NCBI GenBank assembly: GCA_902835305.1
Contig: CADFMD010000007.1
Span: forward strand, 69,394-133,393
From: Coriobacteriaceae bacterium
GTDB taxonomy: Bacteria; Actinomycetota; Coriobacteriia; Coriobacteriales; Coriobacteriaceae
DNA: 64,000 bases
Direction: 5' to 3'
The notes beneath the pieces were generated by a model that saw only the letters and a list, made by a program, of their open reading frames with translations, did not search any database and was not told the DNA's origin. A program made the translations under genes and the position numbers. This document shows positions 7,308 to 16,246 of the stretch, in pieces; positions within the stretch are counted from its first letter, which is position 1; every line of letters starts with the position of its first letter.

Positions 7308-8570
7308 GTGCAAAATACCAAGCAAAAGTCGGGCACCAAGCAAAAGTTGACCATCGCGGCCATCTTTGGCGCTATGGGTCCTGGTCTGCTGGCGGCGCTT
7401 TCGGGCAATGACGCCGGCGGCATTGCAACGTATTCCAGCGCGGGCGCCAGCTATGGCTACAAGATGCTGTGGATGCTTCCTGTCATGACCGTGCTGCTCA
7501 TCGTGACGCAGGAGACCGCGGCGCGCTGCGGCTGCGTCACGGGCAAGGGCCTGGCATCGCTCATTCGCGAGCGCTTTGGCGTGCGCAAGAGTGTACTTGC
7601 TATGGCGGCGCTGTTGATCGCCAACACGGCTGTGACCATTTCGGAGTTTGCGGGCATCGCCAGCGGCCTTGCTCTTTTTGGCGTGCCGGCGAGCATCTCG
7701 GTGCCGTTGGTGGCGCTGCTGGTGTGGATGCTTACCATGTCGGGTAGTTTCCAGCGCATCGAGAAGATTCTGCTGCTGGTGAGCTGCGTGTTCGTGACCT
7801 ATATCGTCGCCGCGTTTATGGCTGGCCCCAACTGGGGTGAGGTCGCGGTCGACCTGGTCGTGCCTAACATTCAAAATGACCCCAGCTACGTGTCGCTCGT
7901 GGTCGCAACGATCGGTACCACCATCGCGCCGTGGATGATTTTCTTGGCGCAGAATAACGTGGTCGATAAGAATGCGGGCGAGGACGACATCGTGCTGCAG
8001 CGTATTGATACCGTGAGCGGCTCGATCGCTGCTGATATCATTGCGGGCTTTATTATCATCACGACCGGTACGGTGCTGTTCCCGGCGGGTATTCAGATTA
8101 GCGATGCTGCCGATGCTGCCCGCGCGCTGGAGCCTATTGCGGGTCAGTGGTCCACGGTGCTGTTTGCCTCGGGCCTGGTCGCGGCGAGCTTCTTGGCTGC
8201 TTGCGTGCTACCGGGCGTTACGTCGAGCGCTATCTGCGAGGCATTTGGCTGGGAGCGCGGTGCCGACCGCAGCTGGGACGAGGCCCCGGTCTATCGCGGC
8301 ATCATTACGGCCATCATCGGTATCTCTGCCGTGCTGGTGCTTATGCCCGGCGTCGATCTGTTCCAGATTATGATGACCTCGCAGGTCATCAATGGCGTGC
8401 TACTGCCCGTGGTTCTGGTGTTCCAGGTGGTTATCGCCGCCGACCGTCACATTATGGGTGCCAACCGCAACGGCCGCGTGTGGAACGTGCTCACTTGGGC
8501 GACTATCGGCGTGATTACGGTGCTCACGGTCGTCATGTTTGTTCTGCAGGCGATGGGTTACAGCGCTTAG
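7308..8570 (+). CDS. NRAMP-related Mg2+ transporter (NRMT type)
   Basis: A 420-residue polytopic protein of the SLC11/NRAMP fold. The canonical TM1 DPGN motif reads DAGG (D35, A36, G37, G38) and the TM6 MPH motif reads A207-P208-W209. Loss of the TM6 methionine and of the TM1 asparagine is the signature described for NRAMP-related magnesium transporters such as the one from Eggerthella lenta, which carry Mg2+ as well as Mn2+. That, and the upstream MgtE_N/CBS gene, point to Mg2+ uptake. The GTG at 7308 is chosen because the longer frame would overlap the preceding gene by more than 50 bases. A strong terminator follows 20 bases after the stop. Confidence 0.85.
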   Translation: MQNTKQKSGTKQKLTIAAIFGAMGPGLLAALSGNDAGGIATYSSAGASYGYKMLWMLPVMTVLLIVTQETAARCGCVTGKGLASLIRERFGVRKSVLAMAALLIANTAVTISEFAGIASGLALFGVPASISVPLVALLVWMLTMSGSFQRIEKILLLVSCVFVTYIVAAFMAGPNWGEVAVDLVVPNIQNDPSYVSLVVATIGTTIAPWMIFLAQNNVVDKNAGEDDIVLQRIDTVSGSIAADIIAGFIIITTGTVLFPAGIQISDAADAARALEPIAGQWSTVLFASGLVAASFLAACVLPGVTSSAICEAFGWERGADRSWDEAPVYRGIITAIIGISAVLVLMPGVDLFQIMMTSQVINGVLLPVVLVFQVVIAADRHIMGANRNGRVWNVLTWATIGVITVLTVVMFVLQAMGYSA

Positions 8571-8590
8571 CGCCTCTTTTTGACTCCAAA

Positions 8591-8623
8591 CAGGCCGCAG
8601 CGATGGGCTGCGGCCTGTTTTTT
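8591..8623 (+). terminator. Rho-independent terminator of the magnesium operon
   Basis: A perfect 11-bp stem, CAGGCCGCAGC with GCTGCGGCCTG, and a five-base loop are followed directly by six T residues. Confidence 0.9.
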
Positions 8624-8680
8624 GCCCGCGACCTCTTGGGGCCGACTCTAAAAGAGTGATTTTGGGTTGTTTGCTGCGGG

Positions 8681-10897
8681 TTACTTGTCGGTGCCTAGCT
8701 TGTGCGGTTTGAAGGCGAGGGCGTTAACGAGCGCGTCGGTGGCAGACTTGACGGCTGCCGGCTGCGGATCGTTGACGTGATCCTCGGGGTGTACGGGCAG
8801 GTCCTTCTTGACGGCATCGTGGATCAAGTTGAGGTACTCAGTCACGCCAGTGGTCGATAGATGCGTGCCATCGCCATCGAACAGGTCGTTGCGGTTGGCA
8901 CTGTATCCGTACCAGTCGATAACGCGCACGTTCTTGTAGCGCGTGGCGGCGTTGGCGATGGCCTGGTTGGTAGAGCCAACCCACGGCTGCGGGCTGCGCG
9001 TGTTCACAAACACCACAATACGCTTATCTCCTGCATCGGCCATGATGGCGTCGATCTGGTCGTCGGTTACCAAGCCGTTGGTGCCCAGCGCAAAGACCAC
9101 GATCTTGCCGGCAAGGTTCTGCTGGATATAGCCCTCAAATGTCGTGCGGCCCGCATCAAACTGGCGGCCCTTTTCGGCATCGATATGGCTGTGCGGGAAC
9201 ACGCCGTCAAAGGTGTCCACGGCACGCAGCGACACGGAGTCACCGATCATCAGCAGGTCGTAGGATCCATCGGGGAAGCCGTCGTTGTCCTTGTCGGTGT
9301 CGTCGGCCGCCTGCTGGTCGGTGGGCGCGGTGTTCTTGGCTTCCTTGTTGAGGACTTCGGCGCCCTCGCCGCTCAGCGCAGACGTCTCGGGCACAAAGAT
9401 CAGGCCACCCAGTGCAACGACCAACACGACAGCGCAGGCTGCGCAGGCAGGGACGTGCGCGCGCACCCAGTTGGCGGGCGTGGCGGTGCCGTCGCGGAAC
9501 TCGGATACGGTGCGCCCAAAGGCGCCCTTTCTAAACGGCGTCTCGATAAAGCGATATGAGCATTCGGCCACGGTGACCACCAACAGCACCTGCAAAATGT
9601 ACTGCCACCACGGTGTATCGTTGATGTTGGCGACCGGGTTCATAAGCAACAGCAGCGGATAGTGCCACAGGTAGATGCTGTATGAGCGCTTGCCAACCCA
9701 CACGAGCGGCTCGGCGGACAGCGCGCGGGCAACCATTCCCTGGGGCTGCACGCAGGCCGCGATGACCATGAGCGTGAGGATGGAGCATAACAGCGTGCCG
9801 CCGCGATACTGGAACGCGGTGTAGCCGTTGGTGAGCGCGACCATGGCGGCAAGGCCAACCAGACCCACGACGCCCAATACATCGATGGATGCGGGCGAGG
9901 ACCAAAAACGCACGAGGGCGCTCGGCTGTGCCGGGACGGTCTCGGCTGCGCCGTCGGTCGTAGCGTCATGCTTGCCCTCGGCGTTCTTGCCGTGCTTGGC
10001 GGCGCCAGCCAGGCGATTGAGCCCCAAACGATGAGCGAGGCGCACCGGAGCCAGGTCGCGATCGGGGATAAAGGCCATCCAGGCGCCCAGCAGCAGCGAG
10101 AAGACGCGGGTGTCGGTGCCATAGTACACGCGGCTGGGGTCGGCGGCGGGGTTGTAGAGCACCATCATGGCGATGGCGGAGACAGCAGCCAGGCCCAGAA
10201 CCACGCGGCGCGTGTTGGGCTTGCTCATGTGCATGGATACCATAGCGAGCAGCAGCGGGGGCCAAACCAGGTAGAACTGTTCCTCGATGGCGAGCGACCA
10301 AAAGTGCGTAAGCGGCGAGGGATCGCCCAGGGCGTTGAAGTACGAGACGTTTTGGGCAATCTGCCACCAGTTGTTGAAGAACAGCAGCGACGGCAGAATG
10401 TCGGGGCGCATCTTGGTAAGCATCACGTGGTTAAAGATGGTGCACAGCGCGCAGGTCACGAACACTACCGTTACCACGGCGGGGACCAGGCGACGGATGC
10501 GGCGAATCCAGAAGCTCTTGAGGTCGATGCGGCCGGTCTTAGCGACTTCGTTGAGCAGCAAGCGCGTGATCAGATAGCCCGAAAGCACAAAGAAGATCGT
10601 GACGCCAAGCAGGCCGCCCTGCGCCCACGTGAGGTTGAGGTGATAGAGCACCACCGCGACGACGGCGAGCGTACGCAGACCGTCGAGTGCAGGGATGTAG
10701 CGGGACTTGGGGCGAGCAGGCGTCTGCTCCGCGGCGGGAGTGTTGGCGCGGCCCGCGTTGTTGGCAGAAGCGCGATGGGGGCTCGCGGTGCGTCGCGGCT
10801 CGTTGGCACGGCGCCCGCCCTTCGCGCGTTCGTGCGACGCCGGCTCGTTGCCCGTGCGGCGTCGACCGCGCGAGCCCGATTGCGAGAGTTGTTCCAT
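8681..10897 (-). CDS. OatA-like O-acyltransferase with C-terminal SGNH domain
   Basis: A 738-residue membrane enzyme. A basic, Arg/Ala-rich cytoplasmic N-terminus of about 70 residues precedes an acyltransferase-3 domain of about 10 helices, beginning at YIPALDGLRTLAVVAVVLYH and including IEEQFYLVWPP. An extracytoplasmic SGNH hydrolase-like domain follows (about 555-710) with GDS, GTNG and DGTHL blocks, the last carrying the catalytic Asp and His. This is the architecture of peptidoglycan or exopolysaccharide O-acetyltransferases (OatA). The polysaccharide target cannot be read from sequence. It is a single-gene unit divergent from the ribokinase gene. Confidence 0.85.
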   Translation of the reverse strand: MEQLSQSGSRGRRRTGNEPASHERAKGGRRANEPRRTASPHRASANNAGRANTPAAEQTPARPKSRYIPALDGLRTLAVVAVVLYHLNLTWAQGGLLGVTIFFVLSGYLITRLLLNEVAKTGRIDLKSFWIRRIRRLVPAVVTVVFVTCALCTIFNHVMLTKMRPDILPSLLFFNNWWQIAQNVSYFNALGDPSPLTHFWSLAIEEQFYLVWPPLLLAMVSMHMSKPNTRRVVLGLAAVSAIAMMVLYNPAADPSRVYYGTDTRVFSLLLGAWMAFIPDRDLAPVRLAHRLGLNRLAGAAKHGKNAEGKHDATTDGAAETVPAQPSALVRFWSSPASIDVLGVVGLVGLAAMVALTNGYTAFQYRGGTLLCSILTLMVIAACVQPQGMVARALSAEPLVWVGKRSYSIYLWHYPLLLLMNPVANINDTPWWQYILQVLLVVTVAECSYRFIETPFRKGAFGRTVSEFRDGTATPANWVRAHVPACAACAVVLVVALGGLIFVPETSALSGEGAEVLNKEAKNTAPTDQQAADDTDKDNDGFPDGSYDLLMIGDSVSLRAVDTFDGVFPHSHIDAEKGRQFDAGRTTFEGYIQQNLAGKIVVFALGTNGLVTDDQIDAIMADAGDKRIVVFVNTRSPQPWVGSTNQAIANAATRYKNVRVIDWYGYSANRNDLFDGDGTHLSTTGVTEYLNLIHDAVKKDLPVHPEDHVNDPQPAAVKSATDALVNALAFKPHKLGTDK

Positions 10898-10990
10898 AAA
10901 ACATCATCCAATGACGAGAATAATCAGCACGTATTCATTGTAGCTGCCTGCCCCTGTGAATGCTTGCTGCTGGCGCAAGCTCAAGCGCGC

Positions 10991-11019
10991 GTCCACATCA
11001 AAGTGGACTAAAGTTATAG
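10991..11019 (+). promoter_or_regulatory. Palindrome and -10 box before the ribokinase gene
   Basis: GTCCAC-N6-GTGGAC (10991-11008) is a perfect 6-bp dyad immediately before a TTATAG -10 candidate (11014-11019). The position fits an operator for a repressor of the ribokinase/nucleosidase unit. No regulator gene is adjacent. Confidence 0.35.
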
Positions 11020-11084
11020 GGGGTGCGAGAGTGCACAATCGTTGGTCGACGGTGGGCGCAAAGCCTGAAGACGAGGAGGTTTCC

Positions 11085-12047
11085 ATGGCGGATCACAGCA
11101 TCGTTGCGGCGTTCGGCAGCATGAACATGGACCTTTCGGTGGCGTGCGAGCGCATGCCGCGCGCGGGCGAGACAGTCGGTGGCAGCGGTTTTATCACCAA
11201 CGCTGGCGGTAAGGGAGCCAATCAGGCCGTTGCCGCTGTGCGCATGGGTGCGCGCACGTGCATGATCGGCGCTGTTGGGCACGATACCTTTGGCGATGCG
11301 CTTGTGGCAGGGCTCCAGGATGCCGGCGTGGGCGTTGAGTTTGTGGCGCGTCGCGATGACGTGGAGACCGGTACCGCGACTATCATTCGCTGTGAGAGCG
11401 ACAACCGCATCGTGCTGTCGCCGGGCGCCAACCATGCGCTTGCGGGCGAGGACGTTGCCCGCGCACTGAGGCGCTTGGTGGCCGACGAGCTCGACGGCGA
11501 TGCCAGCGAGATTGCCCCGGCTGTCGGAAGCGTCTTTATTGCCCAGGGCGAATGTGACCTTGCGGCGACGGCCGAGGCGCTTGCTTGTGCTCACGAGCTG
11601 GGGTTCTATACGATCTTTAATCCAGCGCCCGCCTGCGAGCTGCCTGCGGAGGTCTGGCCTGCGGTCGACCTGGTCTGTCCCAACGAGACCGAGTGCCAGG
11701 TGCTGACGGGAATCTTGCCCGCGGACGATGCAAGCTGCGTCGCGGCGCTCAACGTCCTGCTCGCTAGGGGTGCCGGAGCTGCGGTCATCACGTTGGGCAG
11801 TGCCGGCTCGGTTACGCTCGGCGATGACGGTGAGCTGCTGCGCATGCCGGCACTTTCGAGCACGGTAGTCGATACCACGGCCGCCGGCGATACGTTTATC
11901 GGCGCGTTGGCGGCGGCTCGCCTAGAGGGCTTGCCGCTCTTTGAGTGCATGGCCGCGGGTGCTCGCGCCTCGGCAGTGACGGTGTCGCGCCTGGGCGCTC
12001 AGCAATCGATTCCCACGCGCGCCGAAGTTGAACATTGGTTTGGTTAA
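11085..12047 (+). CDS. rbsK: Ribokinase
   Basis: A 320-residue PfkB-family kinase that phosphorylates ribose to ribose 5-phosphate. The N-terminal GSMNMDL and the GGKGANQAVA block are ribokinase signatures. The C-terminal PfkB signature DTTAAGDTFIGALA carries the catalytic Asp in the AAGD motif. The ATG at 11085 follows GAGGAGG at good spacing; longer frames upstream lack a ribosome site. A nucleoside hydrolase gene follows 30 bases downstream, so ribose released from nucleosides is probably the substrate. Confidence 0.9.
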   Translation: MADHSIVAAFGSMNMDLSVACERMPRAGETVGGSGFITNAGGKGANQAVAAVRMGARTCMIGAVGHDTFGDALVAGLQDAGVGVEFVARRDDVETGTATIIRCESDNRIVLSPGANHALAGEDVARALRRLVADELDGDASEIAPAVGSVFIAQGECDLAATAEALACAHELGFYTIFNPAPACELPAEVWPAVDLVCPNETECQVLTGILPADDASCVAALNVLLARGAGAAVITLGSAGSVTLGDDGELLRMPALSSTVVDTTAAGDTFIGALAAARLEGLPLFECMAAGARASAVTVSRLGAQQSIPTRAEVEHWFG

Positions 12048-12077
12048 ACGATAAAGACGGAGAAGCGGAGTAGAACA

Positions 12078-13052
12078 ATGGCAATCAAGAAGCTGATCCT
12101 TGATCTGGATATGGGTGTGGACGACGCGATGGCGCTGGCCTATGCCATCGCGAGCCCCGAGGTGGAGCTCGTGGGTATCACCACGTGCTTTGGCAACGTG
12201 CGCGTCGAGCAATCGGCGCACAACTGCCTGGCGGTGCTCGATCTGCTGGGTCGCCCCGAGGTTCCGGTGTACCTGGGTGCCGACCGTCCTCTGCAGGCGA
12301 CTGAGCCCTATACGCCGCCGGCGTCCACCGCGCTCATTCACGGCAAGAACGGCATCGGCGGCGCGAGCGTGCCCGCGTCGCCCTACGAGCCGGTGGGAGC
12401 GACCTCGGCCGGCGGCAACGCTGCGGTCGATTATTTGATCGATGCCGCGCGCACTTATGGTCCCGATCTGGTCTACGTAGCGACTGGCCCGCTCTCCAAT
12501 CTGGCGCTCGCCCTGGAGCGCGATGCGGCGGCGATGATGTCCATCGGCCGCGTGGTCGTGATGGGCGGCGCCCTTACCGTGCCCGGCAACGTGAGCGCGG
12601 GCGCCGAGGCCAATATGGCGAGCGACCCCGAGGCAGCCGACGCGGTGCTGCGCTCGGGCCGTAAGCTCACCATGGTGGGTCTGGACGTGACACATCGCGC
12701 GGTGCTCACACGCCGCGACATTGCCGGCTGGACGGGCTCGGGCACTATGGCCGGCTGCGCATTTGCGAGCATGGTCGAGCACTACATTGGCTCGTACGAG
12801 ATGAACGCGCCCTACCTGGGCGGCTGCGCGCTGCACGATCCGCTGGCGGTTGCCGTGGCGATTGATCCAACGCTCGTGGGTGCGCTCGGCTGTAACCTGC
12901 GTGTTGACTTGCTGGGTGAGTATCGCGGCCGCACCATCTGCGATGAGCGCCGCCTGTCCGATCCGGACAAGAGCGCGCTTGTGGCACTGACCGTGGATGC
13001 TCCGCGCTTCCTGTCCGAGTTCAAGACGCGTATGGCCCGTGTCCTTGGCTAA
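12078..13052 (+). CDS. Nucleoside hydrolase (inosine/uridine-preferring family)
   Basis: A 324-residue protein of the IunH/Rih family, which cleaves nucleosides to base and ribose. The N-terminal DLDMGVDDAMAL is the Ca2+-binding aspartate cluster, a variant of the usual DTDPGIDDA. Two further family blocks are seen: TGPLSNLALAL and a C-terminal LHDPLAVAVAI containing the conserved HD. It lies directly after rbsK and completes a nucleoside-to-ribose-5-phosphate route. Base specificity (RihA, B or C type) cannot be assigned. Confidence 0.9.
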   Translation: MAIKKLILDLDMGVDDAMALAYAIASPEVELVGITTCFGNVRVEQSAHNCLAVLDLLGRPEVPVYLGADRPLQATEPYTPPASTALIHGKNGIGGASVPASPYEPVGATSAGGNAAVDYLIDAARTYGPDLVYVATGPLSNLALALERDAAAMMSIGRVVVMGGALTVPGNVSAGAEANMASDPEAADAVLRSGRKLTMVGLDVTHRAVLTRRDIAGWTGSGTMAGCAFASMVEHYIGSYEMNAPYLGGCALHDPLAVAVAIDPTLVGALGCNLRVDLLGEYRGRTICDERRLSDPDKSALVALTVDAPRFLSEFKTRMARVLG

Positions 13053-13063
13053 GTTGTCTTTTT

Positions 13064-13130
13064 GGGACGGGGCTTTTTTGACTGGTATGATTAGTGCGAC
13101 CATTCGAACCAGCTAAAAGAGCCCCGTCCC
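13064..13130. repeat. Inverted repeat between the nucleosidase gene and luxS
   Basis: GGGACGGGGCT (13064-13074) and AGCCCCGTCCC (13120-13130) are perfect 11-bp arms, with a nested CTGGT/ACCAG pair (13082-13086 and 13108-13112). The left arm runs into six Ts and could terminate the rbsK unit. The same GGGACGGGGC plus T tract recurs alone at about 55221-55237. It is a REP-like or terminator element. Confidence 0.5.
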
Positions 13131-13155
13131 AATTTGACTATCGAGAGGATCTGCC

Positions 13156-13644
13156 ATGGAGCGCATCGCCAGCTTTTCCGTTGATCATCTGCTGCTTGAG
13201 CCCGGCGTGTATGTGAGCCGCATCGACCGCGATCCGGCGACCGGTGCCGCCGTCACCACGTTTGACCTGCGCCTGACCACGCCCAACAAGGAGCCGGTCA
13301 TGAACACGGCCGAGTGCCACACCATCGAGCACCTGGGCGCGACGTTCCTTCGCAATCATGCCGAGTGGTCGAGCCGCATTGTCTACTTTGGCCCCATGGG
13401 CTGCCGCACGGGCTTTTACCTCGTCGTTTTTGGTGAGCTGACGAGTGAGGAGATTCTGCCACTCGTGCGTGAGCTGTTCGAGTTTGTCGCCGGCTTTGAG
13501 GGCGATGTCCCCGGTGCCGCTCCCGAGGAGTGCGGTAACTACCTGGACCAGAACCTTTCCATGGCGAACTGGCTCGCGCGCCGTTACCTCAATCGCGACC
13601 TGGTCGATATCGACGAGAAGCACCTGCACTATCAGCAGGCGTAA
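13156..13644 (+). CDS. luxS: S-ribosylhomocysteine lyase (AI-2 synthase)
   Basis: A 162-residue cytosolic metalloenzyme that splits S-ribosylhomocysteine into homocysteine and the precursor of autoinducer-2. Family hallmarks are visible: an N-terminal SFSVDH, the HTIEHL metal motif (residues about 54-59), GPMGCRTGFY containing the catalytic Cys, and a later GxCGNY block. Length is normal. No pfs/mtn nucleosidase gene is nearby. A complete repeat element separates it from the nucleoside hydrolase, so it is probably transcribed alone. Confidence 0.95.
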   Translation: MERIASFSVDHLLLEPGVYVSRIDRDPATGAAVTTFDLRLTTPNKEPVMNTAECHTIEHLGATFLRNHAEWSSRIVYFGPMGCRTGFYLVVFGELTSEEILPLVRELFEFVAGFEGDVPGAAPEECGNYLDQNLSMANWLARRYLNRDLVDIDEKHLHYQQA

Positions 13645-13788
13645 GGGCTTTATCGCCCAAAACGCGCGCATTGGGCGCCTTCGCTTATGCGGGGGCGCCT
13701 TTTTGTTGATTGGTCGGGACGAGCGTTCAAAATCGCTCATGTTTGTTCTAGAATGTTTGTATAGTCACATTTACGAACAGGAGTGAAC

Positions 13789-14433
13789 ATGCATATCTAC
13801 TCTGTCAACGATCCCGAATTCAAATCCTATGGTAACGTTTGGGATGACGTTCCGTCCGAGCTCACGTCGCCCGTGCTCGAGGCGCTCTCTGCCACGCCCA
13901 TTCCCGAGGGCAGCAAATACGTAGCAAGTGCGCCGGAGCTCGAGGGCGTCAAGGATGCCGATAAACTGGGCTTTCTCATGTTTGGCGGCCGTCCCTTCCA
14001 GCTCGGTTGGTGCAACGGCCACAACACGCGTCTCAACTGCCTGGAGTACCACCGTGCGAGCGAGTTCAACCTGGGGGCGCGCGACTTTATCCTGCTCGTG
14101 GCGCATCGCTGGGAGATCGAGGACGGCAAGCTCGACACCGCATGCGTCAAGGCGTTCCGCGTGCCGGCGGGCAAGGTTGTCGAGGTTTTCAACACCACGC
14201 TTCACTACACGCCCTGCATGGTCGACGACGGCGGCTTCCAAGTGATGGTTGCGCTGCCGGCGGGTACCAACGGCCCGCGCCCCGAGGCGGCGGCCGACAT
14301 GCCCGCGGCCGGCGACAGCTACTGCTACTGGAAGGCCGACAAGTGGGTCCTCTGCCACGCCGACAGCCCCAAAGCAGCCGAAGGCGGCTACGTAGGCCTC
14401 GTCGGCAAGAACCTCGACATCGCCTGCGACTAG
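13789..14433 (+). CDS. DUF4867 family protein
   Basis: A 214-residue protein beginning MHIYSVNDPEFKSYG, the pattern of the DUF4867 family. These proteins are often encoded near galactose, tagatose or other sugar genes and are cupin-like in predicted structure. The ATG at 13789 is preferred over the GTG at 13783, because AGGAG (13779-13783) is five bases before the ATG and overlaps the GTG. A TTCTAGAA palindrome lies about 40 bases upstream. The biochemical role is unknown; neighbourhood with the 6-phospho-beta-glucosidase gene suggests sugar metabolism. Confidence 0.7.
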   Translation: MHIYSVNDPEFKSYGNVWDDVPSELTSPVLEALSATPIPEGSKYVASAPELEGVKDADKLGFLMFGGRPFQLGWCNGHNTRLNCLEYHRASEFNLGARDFILLVAHRWEIEDGKLDTACVKAFRVPAGKVVEVFNTTLHYTPCMVDDGGFQVMVALPAGTNGPRPEAAADMPAAGDSYCYWKADKWVLCHADSPKAAEGGYVGLVGKNLDIACD

Positions 14434-14442
14434 AATCTTCCA

Positions 14443-14498
14443 TCTCGATCTGTAACATCTAGCGGGCTAAATCGTCTCTACCTGTTACAGATTTAGAC
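14443..14498. repeat. TCTCGATCTGTAACA inverted repeat, copy 1
   Basis: TCTCGATCTGTAACA (14443-14457) faces a diverged TGTTACAGATTTAGAC (14483-14498). Two more complete copies lie at 14523-14577 and 52021-52075. Confidence 0.65.
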
Positions 14499-14522
14499 AA
14501 ACTGAAGGGGCTGCCCGAAAAA

Positions 14523-14577
14523 TCTCGATCTGTAACACCAGGCCCGGTTTTGGCTGCCTAACTGTTACAGATCGAGA
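14523..14577. repeat. TCTCGATCTGTAACA inverted repeat, copy 2
   Basis: Perfect 15-bp arms (14523-14537 and 14563-14577) surround a GC-rich 25-base spacer. It lies 25 bases after copy 1 in the same gap. Confidence 0.7.
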
Positions 14578-14595
14578 CAAACCGGGCCCAATCCG

Positions 14596-14625
14596 CCGCA
14601 AAGGTGCCTGTCCCCTTTGTGGTGG
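14596..14625. repeat. CCACAAAGG palindromic repeat, copy 1 (one arm decayed)
   Basis: The core AAGGTGCCTGTCCCCTTTG is shared with copies at 20815-20850, 50306-50340, 51172-51206 and 51976-52010. Here the left arm reads CCGC instead of CCAC. Confidence 0.65.
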
Positions 14626-14644
14626 TTGGCGGTTTGGGCGGGCA

Positions 14645-14750
14645 GGTATCAAAAAGTGTCAGACGGGGGCGGCTGCCGGGCGTCTGTGCGCGAAAAGAAG
14701 TGCCGACCTGCGCCGTTGCCGTTGAGTGGCGCGCTGCTTACGGGGATACT
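14645..14750 (+). promoter_or_regulatory. Promoter block of the 6-phospho-beta-glucosidase gene, shared with crr
   Basis: About 105 bases, from GGTATCA (14645) to GATACT (14745-14750), resemble 23884-23988 before the PTS EIIA gene. Closest matches are AAGTGTCAG and GCGCGAAAAGAAGTG. TTGAGT (14722-14727) and GATACT are 17 bases apart, a good sigma-A-type promoter 42 bases before the ATG. The block may be a shared control region or simply another dispersed repeat. Confidence 0.5.
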
Positions 14751-14786
14751 GAAGCCACGACAAACAGCGTGTGAAAGGATCGATGC

Positions 14787-16217
14787 ATGGCTTTCCGTAA
14801 TGACTTCCTGTGGGGCGGCGCGACGGCTGCCAACCAGTGCGAGGGCGCGTACAACGTTGACGGTCGCGGCCTGGCCAACGTGGATGTGGCGCCGCACGGC
14901 CCGGAGCGTTACGCGGTGGTCTCCGGCCAGCGCAAGATGCTCGACTTCGAGGACGGCTATTACTATCCCGCGCAGACCGGCATCGATTTCTACCATCACT
15001 ACAAGGAGGACATTGCCCTCTTTGCCGAGATGGGCTTTAAGGCCTTCCGCATGAGCCTGGCCTGGACCCGTATCTTCCCCAACGGTGACGAGGCCGAGCC
15101 CAACGAGGCCGGCCTGGCCTTTTACGAGGACGTGTTCCGCGAGTGCCAGGCGCACGGCATCGAGCCGCTCGTGACCATCACGCACTTCGACTGCCCCGTC
15201 CACCTCATCAAGGAGTACGGCGGCTGGCGCAACCGCAAGCTCATCGACTTCTACAAGAACCTCGCGACCACGATCTTCACCCGCTACAAGGGCCTGGTGA
15301 AGTACTGGCTCACCTTCAACGAGATCAACATGATCCTTCACCTGCCGTTTATGGGTGCCGGCCTGGTCTTTGAGGAGGGCGAGAACAAGGAAGCCGTCGA
15401 GTACCTGGCCGCCCACAACGAGCTCGTCGCCAGCGCTTGGGCAACCAAGATCGCCCACGAGATCGACCCCGAGGTCAAGATCGGCTGCATGCTCGCCGCG
15501 GGCACCTACTATCCCTACAGCTGCCGTCCGGGCGATGTACGCCAGGCTCAGCTTGACAACCAGGACAATTACTTCTTCGTCGACGTCCAGAGCCGCGGTT
15601 ACTACCCGGCCTATGCCGTCAAGAAACTCGAGCGCCTGGGCATCGATGTGGGCATGACCGACGAGGACCGCGAGGTCCTGGCTGCCAACACCGTCGACTT
15701 CATCAGCTTTAGTTACTACAGCACCCGTTGCTCTGCCGGTGCCGACAACCCCGATGTCAAGCGCACCCAGGGCAACGCCTTCGCCGGCGCCAAGAACCCC
15801 TACCTGCAGGAGAGCCAGTGGGGCTGGGCCATCGATCCGCTGGGCTTCCGCATCACCCTTAATGACCTGTACGACCGTTATCAGAAGCCGCTGTTTGTGG
15901 TTGAGAACGGTCTGGGTGCCAGGGATGTTGTCGAGGAGGATGGTTCTATCAACGACGACTACCGTATCGACTTCCTGCGTCAGCATATTGCCGCGATGCG
16001 CGATGCGGTGACCGAGGACGGCGTTGACCTGCTGGGCTACACCACCTGGGGCCCGATCGACCTGGTCTCGGCCGGTACGGGCGAGATGTCCAAGCGCTAC
16101 GGCTTTATCTATGTGGACCGCGACGACGCCGGCAACGGCACCCTCAAGCGTTCCAAGAAGAAGAGCTTTGACTGGTACAAGAAGGTTATCGCCACCAACG
16201 GCGAAGATTTGGCCTAG
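14787..16217 (+). CDS. bglA: 6-phospho-beta-glucosidase (GH1)
   Basis: A 476-residue glycoside hydrolase family 1 enzyme that hydrolyses phosphorylated beta-glucosides imported by a PTS. The N-terminal FLWGGATAANQCEGA is the GH1 opening. The acid/base Glu is in LTFNEIN (about residue 180) and the nucleophile Glu in FVVENGLG (about 375). A SKRYGFIYVD stretch near the C-terminus fits the phosphate-binding loop of the 6-phospho subgroup. The ATG follows GAAAGGATCG. No PTS EIIBC gene is adjacent; the EIIA-like crr is about 8 kb away behind a similar promoter block. Confidence 0.9.
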   Translation: MAFRNDFLWGGATAANQCEGAYNVDGRGLANVDVAPHGPERYAVVSGQRKMLDFEDGYYYPAQTGIDFYHHYKEDIALFAEMGFKAFRMSLAWTRIFPNGDEAEPNEAGLAFYEDVFRECQAHGIEPLVTITHFDCPVHLIKEYGGWRNRKLIDFYKNLATTIFTRYKGLVKYWLTFNEINMILHLPFMGAGLVFEEGENKEAVEYLAAHNELVASAWATKIAHEIDPEVKIGCMLAAGTYYPYSCRPGDVRQAQLDNQDNYFFVDVQSRGYYPAYAVKKLERLGIDVGMTDEDREVLAANTVDFISFSYYSTRCSAGADNPDVKRTQGNAFAGAKNPYLQESQWGWAIDPLGFRITLNDLYDRYQKPLFVVENGLGARDVVEEDGSINDDYRIDFLRQHIAAMRDAVTEDGVDLLGYTTWGPIDLVSAGTGEMSKRYGFIYVDRDDAGNGTLKRSKKKSFDWYKKVIATNGEDLA

Positions 16218-16246
16218 GCGTTCTCAACAGCAATAGCATCCTAACC

